From NCBI GenBank assembly GCA_029834535.1, contig JAQMWT010000027.1, forward strand, positions 1 to 64,000: a stretch of DNA of 64,000 bases. Direction: 5' to 3'. The translations under genes were made by a program, and so were the position numbers. Source of the stretch: Chrysophaeum taylorii (Eukaryota > Sar > Pelagophyceae > Pelagomonadales > Pelagomonadaceae). Under the pieces are notes generated by a model that did not search any database, was not told where the DNA came from, and was given only the letters and a program-made list of their open reading frames with translations. Below are positions 10,166 to 22,145 of the stretch, one piece after another; position 1 is the first letter of the stretch; every line of letters starts with the position of its first letter.

Positions 10166-11616
10166 CTCCGGAAAGCGAGCACCGTCCATGTGTATGTGTG
10201 TTTATGCGTATATGTGTATACCTCTCTCTCGCGTGCGAGATTCAAGAACGGAAGATACACCAGAAACGTATGGCCGACGCATGGGCTGCGACCGCCGTGG
10301 ACCAGGGACTACGGCGAGATCGACGACTCGGCGAAAGGCCGTGCCACTGCAGTGGTGACTTCGTCTCGAAAGAATCGCCTTGGGACACGCCAGAAGCGGC
10401 GGAATTGAAGGCCCGCTGGCGGCGATCATCCCTGACGAACAGGTTGCTTTGCCGCGTTGTTGCGATTGGGGTGCTAGGAGTGGACACCACGGATTTGTGG
10501 TCGTCGATGTAGGGGCCGACGCACCTCTTCCCGCGGAGAAGGTCTTCCTTTTGTGGAGGTGGCGTCTGTTGCCACAGAGCATGTCGTCGGGCAAGGCTAA
10601 CGTAACGTGACGATTCGTGGAAACGGAAAAGAAAAAAGTTGTAACCGTTTCTGACACGGAATGGTAAATGGGCAGGACGAACCTACGTTTTGTTATACAG
10701 GGGGAGGGGTCATTCGTTTTGTGATCCTACTCCAGCTGTCGCGCCGTTTGTCCCCTTTCACGTGCCCAGTCTAGTCAGCCTCATCTCGCAACATTCGACC
10801 TCTTAGAATGCAACCTCCCCGCCCCGGGATGGCAGCACTCCGCACTAAATCCACACCAATGCACCGCTCGCTCGAATATCGCCCTGAGAGGTCGAAGGCC
10901 AAATCCCCTCAAAATGCGCCACTCGCGCGAATATCGCCCTGGGCATCCAATCCGTGGAGATTACCGTGGCACACTAGACGCATACAGGGGGGTGCTGGGT
11001 TGTGAGTCACACACAAGGGAAGGGAGGAAATAGCAGGCACAAGCTGAAACGGCGCGACAAAACATACTCTTCTCCGGATCCAGCTCCTTCAAGATGTCCA
11101 ACGAATGCCTAGTTCGATACAAAAGGGGGTCGTTTGCGGCCACTTTTTGGATCAACTTGGTTCTGAGGCTTAGCTCGGCGCACAAGCGCCGAGTGAATGA
11201 GATTCGCACAGACTGGCGCTGCACCTTGTTCCAGCATGGTCTCGCAGCTCGACTCGGCGCATAAGGATTCAAGTCGCTATCGAAATAAAATTCAGGCAGT
11301 TTGGCGCTACCATTTCATTTCACGTGGTTGTGAGGCTAGCGTTGCTGCCTGATTGACAAGCTACGACGTCGCATCGCTGCCAACAGCAGTCATCCCGCCT
11401 TATCGATGGCGCGGCATCAAGTGACCCTGCTTCCAACACCTTTCCGCGAAAACTCCCCGAGCACTTGAACTATCAATTGGTGGAGAGCGATCCAACGGCG
11501 TTGGTTGAGGCAAAGTCTGGATATCATTGTGGTACCAGCTACTGTACGATTCTTGAAATACAGTGAATTTTGCCTCAAATTCGGGCTCGAGATGTTCCCA
11601 AGTTTCTAAACAGGAG
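10166..11616. other. Spacer of the tandem unit, no supported gene
   Basis: Just after the stop codon come TGTGTATGTGTGTTTATG and related TG-rich words, then about 400 bp that are fairly well conserved between units. Open frames here (for example 10202-10657 minus) are shared between units but overlap on both strands and gain replacement differences freely. The corresponding stretch in unit 2 is 12334-13486. Segment 11040-11110 (minus, RTRHSLDILKELDPEKS) is recognisable in unit 2 as RTGHSLDILKKLYRDKS. Confidence 0.45.
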
Positions 11617-12333
11617 ATGCACAAGAACGTCAGGGGGGTGCTGGCCTTCTGCGCCGTGGCCGCTGCTTGGTGGCTGTCTCCGTTGACAATGGACACCTAC
11701 CTCGAGCCGAATACGAGTGCCTTGCGGTGGTTTCACTTGGTCGCTTCGCTGACGCATATGTGAGTCGCGCGTTGAGTTCGTTGTAACTGACAGTCGACCC
11801 GCAGGTCCGCTCTCGCACTTGCCTGGCGGGGCCACCGCGACACGGCGGTTCTGGTGTTTCTGGCCGCGTCGTTCTGGTGGAACACGCGGATCCACATGCT
11901 GACGTCTTGGCTAAGGCAAATGAGCCCCGCGCTCAACAAGTCCGCCGAGTTTGCAGCCATGGACTTGACCCACAGTCTCACCACGGCCTGGCTCGTCGGT
12001 GACAGCCTGCCGTCCGTCAAGTCGGACGTCGGCCAGCTCCTCGCTCGCATCGCCGCGGCCATCGGCGTTCACAACCACGTCGTTGGACTCGCCGCCACCA
12101 TCAACACCCCCAAGCTCGACGACGGCAGCCCCGATGTTCGCGACTTCGTTAGCTTGTTTTACCCGGAGAACATCGACAACGCCACAAGCACCGCGTGGTT
12201 GTGGAGTACCTTACCGTTCCCGAAGGTGGTCCGCGAGTCTTTCTTCCAAAGCGACGTCTGTGCCTCACTCGGCTTGCTACTGATCATTACCGCTACATTC
12301 GTCGCCCACCCGCACCGCGGAACGGCCACATAG
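11617..12333 (+). CDS. Unrecognised multi-pass membrane protein, copy 2 (two exons)
   Basis: This is the tandem copy of the gene at 9449, with exons 11617-11759 and 11805-12333 and the same 45-nt intron boundaries. The predicted protein is identical to copy 1 (223 residues). The silent differences are CAG/CAA, TGC/TGT and GGG/GGA, all in the last 100 bases. Upstream flank and intron differ more than the exons. Both copies look intact, so dosage or recent gene conversion may be keeping them alike. Confidence 0.72.
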
Positions 12334-13712
12334 CTCCGGAAAGCGAGCACCGTCCATGTGTATGTGTGTTTATGCGTATATGTGTATACCTCTCTCTCGC
12401 GTGCGAGATTCAAGAAAGGAAGATACACCAGAAACGTATGGCCGACGCATGGGCTGCGACCGCCGTGGACCAGGGACTACGGCGAGGTCGACGACTCGGC
12501 GAAAGGCCGTGCCACTGCAGTGGTGACTTCGTCTCGAAAGAATCGCCTTGGGACACGCCAGAAGCGGCGAAATTGAAGGCCCGCGGGCGGCGATCATACC
12601 AGACGAACAGGTTGCTTTGCAGCGTTGTTGCGACTGGGGTGCTAGGAGTGGACGCCACGGATTTTTGGTCGTCGATGTAGGGGCCGACGCACCTCTTCCC
12701 GCGGAGAAGGTCTTCCTTTTGTGGAGTTGGCGTCTGTTGCCGCAGAGCATGTCGTAAGGCAAGGCTAACGTTACGTGACGATTCGTGGAAACGGAAAAGA
12801 AAAGAATTGTAACCGTTTCTGACATGGAATGGGCACGTTTTGTTGGACAGGGGGGGAAGTCATTCGTTTTGTGATCCTACTCCAGCTGTCACGCCCTTTG
12901 TCCCCTTTCACGTGCCGAGTCTAGTCAGCCTCATCTCGCAACATTCGACCTAACAGAATGCGACATCTCCGCCCCGGGATGGCAGCACCTCGTGCTAAAT
13001 CCGCACCAATTCACCGCTCGCTCGAATATCGCCCCTGGACATCCAATCCGCCGAGATTGCCGTGGCACATGAGACATACACACGAGTTTTGGGGGAATCA
13101 AAAGGCAAAAGAGGGGTAATAAGTGGATAGCACAAGTAGACATGGGCGACAAAATAGACTCTTGTCTCGGTACAGCTTCTTCAAAATGTCCAGCGAATGC
13201 CCAGTTCGATGCAGAAGGGGCTGTATCCGGCCTGGAGAAAAAAAAAAAAGATGCGACACTAAGCCGGTTTTTGGTTTAGCTTGGTCCTGTGGCTGAGCTC
13301 GTCGCACATGCGGTGTACGTATGGTGGATTCGCACAGAAGGGCGCTGCACTTTGATGCCGCATGGTCTCGCGGCTCGGATCGGCGCATAAGGATTCAAAT
13401 CGCAATCGAAGTTGAAATAACCTGTTTGGCGCTACCATTTGATTTCGCGTAGTTATTGAGGCGAGCGTTGCCGTCTGATTGACAAGTTACGGCTGCGAAT
13501 CACAGCAATCGGCAGTCAACCCGCCTTATCGACAGCCTCTCCCGAAAACCCCAAGAGCCTTTCAACTCTAATAGACCAACGGGTAGAGCAGAAGTTGCTC
13601 CCATGGCGTTAGCTGTTCTAAGTCTAGATACGATTATGTTGTTCACGTATTTTAAGATTGTGGAAAATCCATTGGTTGAAATACTACAATTGTAAGCTTC
13701 TCTAAGAAAAGG

Positions 13713-13770
13713 TTTAACCAGGGGGATATATATTGATATCCCCTTGATATGTTATTAATATCCCCTGGCT
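13713..13770. repeat. Imperfect inverted repeat CCAGGGGGATAT...ATATCCCCTGG
   Basis: CCAGGGGGATATATATTGAT and TTAATATCCCCTGG face each other across a short AT-rich centre that itself repeats GATATCCCC. It could fold into a long hairpin or be the terminal repeats of a very small MITE-like element. No target duplication is obvious. Confidence 0.45.
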
Positions 13771-13827
13771 TCACCAAATTCCAAAGCTCGCGTTTAGGAG
13801 TTCTTCCGCATTTTTTTCGTGGTCGCT

Positions 13828-14270
13828 AGAAATAGAAATTACCTAAGGACGCAAGACTTGCTTCGGACGTCTTCCGTTTTTTCTCGCGATAAACCGCGTT
13901 GTAGAAGACGGGGAACGAGCAGATGAGGTACGGGACCGCCCGCTTGATCGTGAAGGGCGAGCAGTTCGATAAAGAGTTGCCGATCGTCGTGAAGAGGGGC
14001 TAAAGGGGCATCGGCAGAAGAATAAGCACCTAATTGTGGGGGTGCAGCAGCGTGACCCGGTGCTCCCAGCGTCCACGCCTTCGCGCAGACGAACCTTGAC
14101 TTCGAAGCGCTTCTCATCTTGAACCCTGAGTATTTTTTTGTTTCAACCAAAGGCCTTGCTGCGCCGGCCACTAATTATGAAGTAAAGCATGAAGTTGGCC
14201 TCAAAGTCGGGCTTGAGACGCAGGTAGTGGTCAAGGACTCCAACGAACCAGGTGGTTCAAGACCGGTGAA
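13828..14270 (-). pseudogene. Remnant or exons of an unrecognised membrane protein
   Basis: On the minus strand a frame ending at a TAG near 13828 reads PLFTTIGNSLSNCSPF and AVPYLICSFPVFYNAVYRE, followed by a basic tail; this looks like the end of a membrane protein. Just before it lies CCCTTTAG, a possible splice acceptor. Further upstream in another frame are VLDHYLRLKPDFEANFMLYF and then ILRVQDEKRFEVKVRLREGV. The LKPDFEANF block is similar to LEPEFEAKF read on the minus strand just before each tandem gene (about 9390-9440 and 11560-11610). I cannot decide between a multi-exon gene and a broken one. Confidence 0.35.
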
Positions 14271-15181
14271 GGTGAATACTCGGCAACCGGGTGAATGCTC
14301 TTACGGAGTTTGATAGGCGCAGTAGATTTTGCAGTGTTGGTCCGTGCAGTAATCCGTGCGCACGGTCGTGTGCGCAAACGCGCCGTGCACAGCGCCGTGC
14401 ACGTGCCGCAATTTTGAGTTAGTGCACAGGCACGCACCGTGTCGCGCCGTCGAGAGAAAAACGAGCGCACGCGGGCGGCCTATTTCTTTTCTTATCGCTT
14501 TGCTTAAAAAGAAACCGTTTCCGTGCCGTGCTTTTGGGGCGGCAAGGCGCCACGGTGCCGTGCGGATGGATGTGCCCTGCTCTCCAAGTGACACTGCACG
14601 GAATGTGCTGTGCAGGGTATTTAATTAATGTTCGACTTATAAGAGCGGGGGAGGGTTGTGAGAAAGTGAGGATGCAGGTGCGTGGAAGGTGTAGTGCAGC
14701 GCGTTTAAAGATCGACTGCTAAGAGGGCTGTGGTGCGAACAGGGCACGCCGTGCTTTTTTTTGGTGCGCGGACTCGTGACGGACCAACGCAGAGATTTTT
14801 GACGGCCACGTCTGCTTAAACCACCTCCAGGCCCGGGACCCCGGGGTCATTAATTACCATGCGGCTTCTCCCGATCGAGTCATGGCAATGAATTAGACAG
14901 TGCTTTTCTCTAACTCTTGAGGTTTTTTTAATGAAGAAACTTCTGAAGTTTTGTTTATTTTAAGGTCGGCTGCTGAGTGAGGGGGGGGTGGCGAACTTGA
15001 GTGCGCCGGGAATTCGGTGGCTTGGGGTTTTTAGTTCTTCGGCCGGTGGTGGGAGTCTGTTCGATGGGTGTGGGGCTGCGGCTTCAGTGACGGAGGTGTG
15101 AGCTCACGATGTGAGTTGGCTTGGTGGAAGTCTGACTGAAATGGCTTCTCTTGTGCGATGCGTGTTTGGACGTATTGGCTG
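14271..15181. other. Intergenic, dispersed repeats, no supported gene
   Basis: Around 14340-14440 there is a cluster of GTGCACGGC/GCCGTGCAC words that can pair with one another. GATCGACTGCTAAGAGGG at about 14710 and GGTCGGCTGCTGAG at about 14965 match blocks in the helicase-array spacers (GTCGACTGCTAAGAGGG at about 956 and 1980). AATCCGTGCGCACGG near 14350 recurs as AATCCGTGCGCGCGG near 30507. These look like debris of the same dispersed family. Confidence 0.5.
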
Positions 15182-15482
15182 TGTGGGCGGCAACGCCTGA
15201 CCGCTAAGGCATACCCCCCTTCTCAAGGCTTGATACCCGTTCAACGGAACGCCTTTCCTTACTTTCCTAGTGATGTCATACCTCTCCCTCGAGAGAGGCG
15301 TATCTTGCTATCATAAATCGACTCTCCATCCTCAAGTTGAGAGGCTTGGTGAGCGTGAGCAAGTGGTGTGGCGAGCATAACCGACCCAGAGTCCGTGTTG
15401 GCCTCGTTCAGTGAGGTCTAGGGCGAGTCGGTGAGTACCCCCTTTGTCACCCTAGGGTCGGGAGTGTTTTTCTGTGCCGCCA
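15182..15482 (+). repeat. 5' LTR of Ty3/gypsy copy B
   Basis: This 301-bp segment begins TGTGGGCGGCAAC and ends TGTGCCGCCA. It matches the 3' LTR of copy A and the stub of its own 3' LTR. Three bases further on, TGGTGGAGGCTACGAG begins with TGG and is a candidate primer-binding site, complementary to a tRNA 3' end ending in CCA; I cannot name the tRNA. Confidence 0.85.
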
Positions 15483-15858
15483 TACGTGGTGGAGGCTACG
15501 AGATTGTGCGACTATATCGGTCGCCAACGAACGAGTGCCCCGTACGCACTGTATTGCGCGGTCCGAGTTTACGCGCGCGCCCTGATCACGCACGCCGAGT
15601 TCCAGCGGGCCGAATTGCGTTGAAGTGTATACGCGGATTTTGCTTCGTTCGAACGTCCCGAGAGACGACGAACACGCGCGCGAGTTGGAAATCGGAGCGC
15701 ATACACTCGGGATTTTGATATAGCTGAACGGCGGAAGCTGTTGGCGAGTGGGATCGCAACCCGCACGGCATTTTGGATTGCCAGGCGGACAAGAACTCCG
15801 CGAGTGCTGTTTTGACTGCGACGGATCACGTCATTGTTAACGAGGTGCATCGCTTCGA

Positions 15859-18060
15859 GTGATCGAATCCGGACTTGGTTCGAGATTCCTCATCGACAGT
15901 ATGGAAGAAGACGCAGACGTGCGTGAGGAAGGATCTCCTCCAGTGCTTCCCGCCGCCACTGAGACCGGCCGCGAGGAAGGTGAATTACGAGAGGCCGAGG
16001 CAGTCGACGCAACGGAAATGCCTCCTGTAGAAGTGCCTTCAGAGACAGCATTTTTTTCGCTGATGAGTCCAACGACCCCGGACCGTGGCGAGCGCACTAC
16101 TATTGAGCGCGGATCCGCGACTCGACGTCAGCTTCGCGAAGACCTCGAGCGGAGACGACGCGAAAACGAGCGGCTAGCAGAGCGATTCGCCCGTGAAAGG
16201 GCTGAAGCTCGGGAGGAAGCAGCTCGACAAGAACTTATTGCGCTAAATGAAGCGCTGCGGCAAGAGCTCGAGACAACGAGGACCTTACGTGAAGAGGCTG
16301 ATCTATTTCGTCGTGAGCGATTCGAATTAGCAGCAGAACGAGTTGCGCGACGTGAGAGCAGCCGTGAACCACCCATGAGTCGGCCCGAACCGGAAACACC
16401 CGCGAGGCGAACCGGAAAGGAGCACTAAAACAGGGGATGAACCTCCGCCCCGAGTCGAAACGGAGACTGAAGGTAGGGCGGAACCCGACGATGAAGGTGC
16501 GAAGTTATTACGGGGATTATCGCAGACATCTGCGGACGCTTTCGAGAAGGCCAGCTTGGGCCGATCTCGTCGCCCCACTTCCGGTTTGAAGGCTGACAAC
16601 TTCAAACTCGTCATCGAAGGTCGAGATCAACGACAATTTTGATTCGGATTCGGCAGCGGTGATGCGCACCTTGGCTGAAGACAATTACTCGGTCGAGAAG
16701 CTACGTTATTAATTGCCCGTGCATTTACGTGACACGGTTGCACCGATTTTCGAGGAGCATTTGAAAAAATATGAGAAGCTCTGCGACGAGCTGCCGCACG
16801 GTCCGTCATTTTATTTGAAATTGGATGCGGACGACGAAGAGCATGGGGCCGCGATTCGGCGCCTCCGTCGTCTGAACAAAACCTATTGTGATAGGGTTTT
16901 GGATTATTTTAGATCGACTTGCCGACCTCCGAGCACGCAGCAGGAGCTGCTCGATAAGCTGCGGAAGGTCACTCAGGCTTCAGTTCCGAAGAAGAGTGGA
17001 GAAAGGCACGTGCAGACCTACTGCACCAAGTTCCAGAATGAGGCGTTATCCTTTTTGCACCGAATCCAGCCGCACGATGGACGACGTTGATATTATCGAC
17101 CAGCTTATTAGCGGTTTGGCGTCCAAGGACTTACGGACTCGTGTGCGGACTATGCGGAGCGGCCACCCGGATAGCTATTTGACTTTCACGTCGACGGTGG
17201 CCCTCATTACGAGACTCGAGAACGAATTTCGGAAGTTGATGGAGGAGGAAAAGGACCAAGGGACCAATCCGAACGCAAATAAACCGCCGCGAGGGCGGGG
17301 AGGTCGAGCTATGGCCTCCGATCAACATCGCAAACAAGATGCGGACGAGCCGTCAGGAATTACGGTTCCGCTGATCTTACGAGATCCGTTTTGGTGGTGC
17401 AAGAAGACCTGCAAGGAGTGCGGATTCTTCTGGTCCACGCATGATGAAGATGAACACGGAAGTCGCGTGGTTTGCAACCGAGAGCCGGATCGATACCATA
17501 GATGTGGAAGCGCTTTCGGAAACAGAAGAAGCAATCCATATCGCGGTCCGATTGGGAGAAGCGCGACGATGCATCTAATGCGCACGCTACGCGCGGATCG
17601 GAACCCACTACCGAGATTCAAACGGCGCTCACCGAGCTTGGAACCACGATGGCGACCATGGTGAGCGAAGTCAGAAGTATTAAAGACTGCAAGTCGTCGT
17701 CTACACGACAGCGAAACGGACGGTCACCTTCTAGACGATCGTCGCGCCGACGCCGAAGTAAGAGCCGTGATCAGAAGGTCAACAGCGCAACACCCAGTCC
17801 GAGCCCCCACCGTCGCCTCAATAGCCGGAGTTCCAGTCGCAATTCGCGCCGGCGCAGACGACGTCGGCCGCGCGATGACGAATATGACGGAGGCCGATAC
17901 CAGGACAGTTCGGGTCATTCGAGCGCAACTTTCGCGTTCCAATCTCTATGCGAAGCGCAGCCATCGTCGGGAGTTGTCTTTTACCCGACGGCGCGCCCCG
18001 CCCGAGTCTCCGATGACGTTGCCGATGCCGCCGCGACGAGCAGCCATCGCTTGTAACAGG
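15859..18060 (+). pseudogene. gag-like region of copy B (fossil)
   Basis: The first part is acidic, then a long Glu/Arg-rich coiled coil (about 16120-16380). A capsid-like stretch lies at about 16690-17250. A short Cys/His cluster (CKKTCKECGFF with His residues after it, about 17395-17455) sits where a nucleic-acid-binding knuckle would be expected, though the spacing is not a standard CCHC. An Arg/Ser-rich tail (about 17700-17880) ends the region. Position after the 5' LTR and before the protease-like region is the main support. It is broken. Confidence 0.6.
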
Positions 18061-18679
18061 AGCACGCTACCACCGACGCTCGGATCGTTCGGTGGCCTTC
18101 TACATCGTATGTGGAAGCAATATCAGATGAAGCTTTGGATTCTCCACGCTACTGGGAAGACGCAGACTCGGAGACCGACGAACCAGCGCTGCAGGTTCCA
18201 GTGTCCCCCAATTCGTTAATGTGTGCGTCTTGCAGGGAAGTTCACGACGACGACGTCTGACCCTTTGAGTCGACGTCGGCGACGACGTCTTCTTTTCCTG
18301 CGCCCCCCCCCCGAAACGGTTTTAGCCGATACAGTTTTGGTCGCAGCAGAGCAGACCACAGCGGCGCCGATGGAAGAAAAGTAGACAGGAATGCCCGATT
18401 TGATGGACGAGATTGCGAGAATCGTCCGAGGAAACGAAGGAGGAAGTATATATGCCTCCGATTGAGAAGTGTCAAAACTTGTTGCCAGCAAAACTTGGGA
18501 ATGAGGAAGCAGCAGAGGCGCCGAGCCCATCCGAGGTCGCGATGGAAAAAGAGAGAGAGCCACCAGACAAAGAGAGCGCGGCGAATGGCAATATAGATTC
18601 AGAGGCGAGACGCGGGACGCCCGAGATGGCAGCGGTGACGATGCAGATGTCGGGCGACGCGAATCCGGAGGGACGATGC

Positions 18680-19130
18680 CATCATGTTGCACTTTCGCCG
18701 CGCGACGGGGAAAAGATCGAGCAAGACCTCATCACCATCGGTTGTCTGGACCACCCTGGCACACTTACGTTCATAGTTGGACATATTTACAGACGAAGAG
18801 ACGGGCCGAAGTTCGCAACAACTTTAGGCGTTGAGGGCGTGGCTGATGTCTCCTATATTTGTCGTGTGATGGTCGACAAACTGGCGAAGGATAATATAAT
18901 CCTCGTCCAAGGTGATCTCCCAGTCGAGCGCACCCTGTACGGGTCAGGATTGAATAAGACGACTATCCGCAAATGGGTCGCATTACGAATTGCGGACGAC
19001 GTGGCAGTCCCAGTGGTTGCCATCGTGGCCGATACTAGTCACCTATTTCTGCTGGGAGCGCGCGATATTCGGGTGTTGGGAGCCATAGTGGACTACCCGC
19101 GAAATCGCATTGCGTTTCTCCGCACACAAG
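18680..19130 (+). pseudogene. Retropepsin-like region of copy B (fossil)
   Basis: The stretch has the layout of a retroviral-type aspartic protease: a strand-rich beginning, a core followed by TTIRKWVAL, and a closing LLGARDIRVLGAIVDY that resembles the ILG-x-D block of retropepsins. The call depends on this layout and on its position between gag and pol. About 300 residues with no assignment, including Ser/Glu-rich segments, separate it from the methyltransferase-like domain. Confidence 0.5.
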
Positions 19131-19984
19131 TCGCTTATGGGCGCAAGAAGATAAATGTGCAGGATCGACGAGTCGATTCTCCGATTTTGACGTTCAGAAC
19201 AACTTATGATGAGCGCAACCCCGTGGTAGTTCAGGTATGTGGGCAACAGCACCATGCGATGCAGAAGAGCCTGAGCACAGTTGAGCACCGAGTCTACGCT
19301 CGCTTGTGCAAGATTGAAGACCTCCAGCGTCCACCGCCGAAACGAGCGGGAGCTTCGACGACTTGGGGAGTCCCTCCAGTTACGCCTTCTCGAAGTTCGA
19401 ACAGCGATGCCTATGAAGTGATAGCCGATGCTGCGCGCACGATGAAGGTCGAGCCTGGGCGCACCTACTGCGTGCCAGTCGCTCTTTCAGAGCCCGTGGA
19501 AACCGGGCAAGTTTTTGTTGCTACGTCCTCTGGGTACGAGCAACTCGGGGTAGTCGATGGAGTGTGTTCTTCTCCTGAGGATCATGATAAGTTCGCAGCT
19601 CGAGTGGCGATATCCTTTACCCAGGATGTGCCGACCGTGATTACTCAAGGTGAAATTCTCGCTTTGGGAGATATTGTTTGTTTTGATGGCGAGCTGAATG
19701 TTGAAACTGTCGACGATTTAACGAAGGATGGTGAAGCCGAATCTGACAAGGCTAGCCTATCGTTCACCGTTCCGGTTGCAAGCCATCTGACTCAAGGCGA
19801 TGCGGCTCCCGAACCGATGCTTTTGAGCTCGGCGCAGAAGGCGTCTCCTTCTGCCGATAAGGATAAGAATTCTCGTCAAGAATCGCTCGGTAACGACGCT
19901 TTCGACCGACGAACCGACGAGGAGGAAAAGAAGTGCCGAGAAGTTACAGAAGGCGAGATTCGCCGAAGGTTTGAAAAAGTCCAC

Positions 19985-20860
19985 TGGGTGCCGATCGCGT
20001 ATCGCAAGGTTGTGATGCTCTTTAGCGGCGCCGGGGGCAGTACTTTAGGACTGCAACGAGCGAATGAGTTGTGCGGGACGTCGTTTCGAGTCGTCCTTGC
20101 TCTTGGCTCTTCAAAAGCTGCCAACAAGATTCATCAGAAGAATTTTCCGAAGATACACGTGGTTCAGCACACGCTCTGCGGACGATATGACACGACCCTC
20201 CGATTGATCAAGGCTTATTTGCCTGAAGCGGAATGGTCATCGTCGATGTGTATCGCGTCTCCACCCTGCGTTCATTCAGCACTCTGCAACTTGACATCCA
20301 GAGATGTGGGCAGGGGAGTTACGGCCACTACTTGGACGACGAAGCTGTGCAAAATGGCTGGCTTCATGATGTGGCTGATCGAACAGGAGGCGTCCATTAT
20401 TTCTTATATAGCGCGCTTACACCCTTACGTGTACGTCGTCAATTTTCATAATATCACGCCCACTTTAATGAGCTCTCGCGTGCTATTGTTGGTTTCCAGT
20501 ACCCACTGCACCTGCAAGAGGCTCCGAAGACATGTGCGAATATGCAACAGAAATTTGCTGCAGCTTTAGGGTACGCTGATGAACGTCACCTGCTCCAGCT
20601 GAATATCTAGGCTCGTCCCGAGAAGCAACAGATACGGCTTACACCGTTACGCGAGTTCCTCTTCGCTTGGGACCGCACCGCTCGGGCACTCAGCCTTTGA
20701 CTCTCGAGATGACGGCCGAGTTGCTCACGATGCCGCTGGACCATGATTGGGCTGGCTTGTCTAAGACAGACTCGTTCAAGCACTTAGCGTCTGTTGTCCC
20801 TCCAGACACTCTTGCTATTTTAGCAGCGATTGCACAACTCCGTGACCGAAGGTTTCCGCC
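19985..20860 (+). pseudogene. DNA (cytosine-5) methyltransferase-like domain carried by copy B (fossil)
   Basis: Four family blocks appear in the expected order. Motif I is VMLFSGAGGSTLGLQRAN (the FxGxGG S-adenosylmethionine site). The motif II-III region is VLALGSSKAANKIHQKNFP. Motif IV is CIASPPCVHSAL, with the catalytic Pro-Cys. The motif IX-X region is LTLEMTAELLTMPLDHDW followed by SFKHLASVVPPDTLAILAAI, which corresponds to the end of the family fold. The part in between, including the target-recognition stretch, is poorly readable. In the family these enzymes methylate carbon 5 of cytosine in DNA. Sitting inside pol upstream of RT, it would have travelled with the element. Cytosine methyltransferases in retrotransposons are known from dinoflagellates and a charophyte alga. 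Confidence 0.75.
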
Positions 20861-21479
20861 AAAGTGGCGAAGTCCTGCCGACCGCGTTGAGCCCGACAGA
20901 TCGATCCTCTGAGCAGTATTTGCGTCACGTACAGATTCCGCTGTTAAATACGCGTACTCGTGTCGTTAAGTGGGTGTCAAAAGATGATCTCCAGGATCCC
21001 ACCAAATGGGAACCGCCAGAAGTCCCTATGCTTCCGCTTCCAACAGATGCGCCGGGGACGGCTCATGCTTTTTCTGCTGAGCCCCCCCGACAATCAAAAG
21101 TGGACGTTCCGCCGGATCCTGAACCTGAACAGGAGCCGAAAGTAAGGAGCGAGCCGAATGTGCGCGTCAAAGGTGAAAAGATCAATAAGAGCCACCCTGA
21201 GGTGAGGTTCAAATACGAAGAAAAGTTCGATGTGCCATGGAAGGATGCGCCGCGCGACGCGGACGGTGCACCGTTACCGCAGACTCCGGAGCACGTCAAG
21301 GACAATGAGGCGATGAAAGTCGCAACTCCGACGAAGGAAGAAGTCGAGAAGGTTGTTCGAGAACTGGGAATTCCCGACAAGCCGCATCTGGATGAGGATG
21401 CGAAGATGATGTTGAGCCACTGCGTGCAATACGCGTGGGCCTTTTTTGATCCGATTATGAGACCCGTGGACTCGCCACC

Positions 21480-22145
21480 GGTTTCTCTACGATTTAAAGA
21501 CGCAAACCCACGACCGATCAAGATGACGCCTTAAAGGTTGACGCCAGCAAAGCTCGAGTGTCTCAGAAAGCAGATCACCGAGTGGTGTCGCGATGGAGTC
21601 ATCCGACCGGCGAACTCTCCGTGGGGATTCCCTGTACTGATGCTGCCTAAGAAGGGAGCAGAGGCCGGGACGTCGAATGCTTTTCGTGCTGCAGTTGACT
21701 TGCGTCAGCTCAATGATCAGCTGGTCAATGACAGTTGGCCGAATATTCGTCAAGATGATGCCTTGGCTTTTCTTGCCATGCGCCGTTGGCGGACGTGCAA
21801 TGATATTCGATGGGGTTATCATAACCTATGTTTGGACGCCGCCGCTCAGGACGTCGTTACGATGGTTAGTCCACTTGGAGCCCATAGGTTCTTGCGCTTG
21901 CCTCTGGGAGTGAAAATAGCAGGAGCTCTCTTTTGTAAACAGATGGCTAGCGATTTGTCCACATGGATGTATAAGGACTTGGTCGCGTTTGTCGACGATA
22001 TTATGATGGGATCGGATGAACTCCACCGTCATTTACAAGTCTTGATTGAAGTGCTGTGCCATTTAGCGCAGCGAGGATATAGTGGACGAACTTCGAAGTT
22101 CCACCTCCTCCAAGATGAAATCGAGTTTCTGGGACACATTTCGAC
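21480..22145 (+). pseudogene. Reverse transcriptase region of copy B (fossil)
   Basis: The RT palm is recognisable from GVIRPANSPWGFPVLMLPKK through AAVDLRQLND and FLRLPLGVKIAGALFCKQM to LVAFVDDIMMGS, the catalytic F-x-DD block, and EIEFLGHI. This is the standard order for Ty3/gypsy RT. A SINE-like element lies directly after it, and the RT thumb and RNase H continue on the other side. Confidence 0.85.

Larger units (their letters stand above)
9163..13690 (+). repeat. Segmental tandem duplication, two ~2.15-kb units plus a partial third
   Basis: Units start at ATTGACAAGCT/ATTGACAAGTT near 9163, 11350 and 13487. The coding parts are offset by exactly 2168 bp (for example 9449 and 11617). The first two units align over nearly their whole length, with the gene parts almost identical and the distal third (10700-11345 against 12850-13485) clearly more diverged. 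The third start aligns only for about 200 bp before similarity is lost. This fits repeated unequal exchange. Confidence 0.9.

Noticed and set aside
10202-10657. Long minus-strand frame conserved in both tandem units (and 12370-12825)
   Set aside because: Conservation comes from the duplication itself; the frame gains replacement changes, overlaps plus-strand frames and has no family features.
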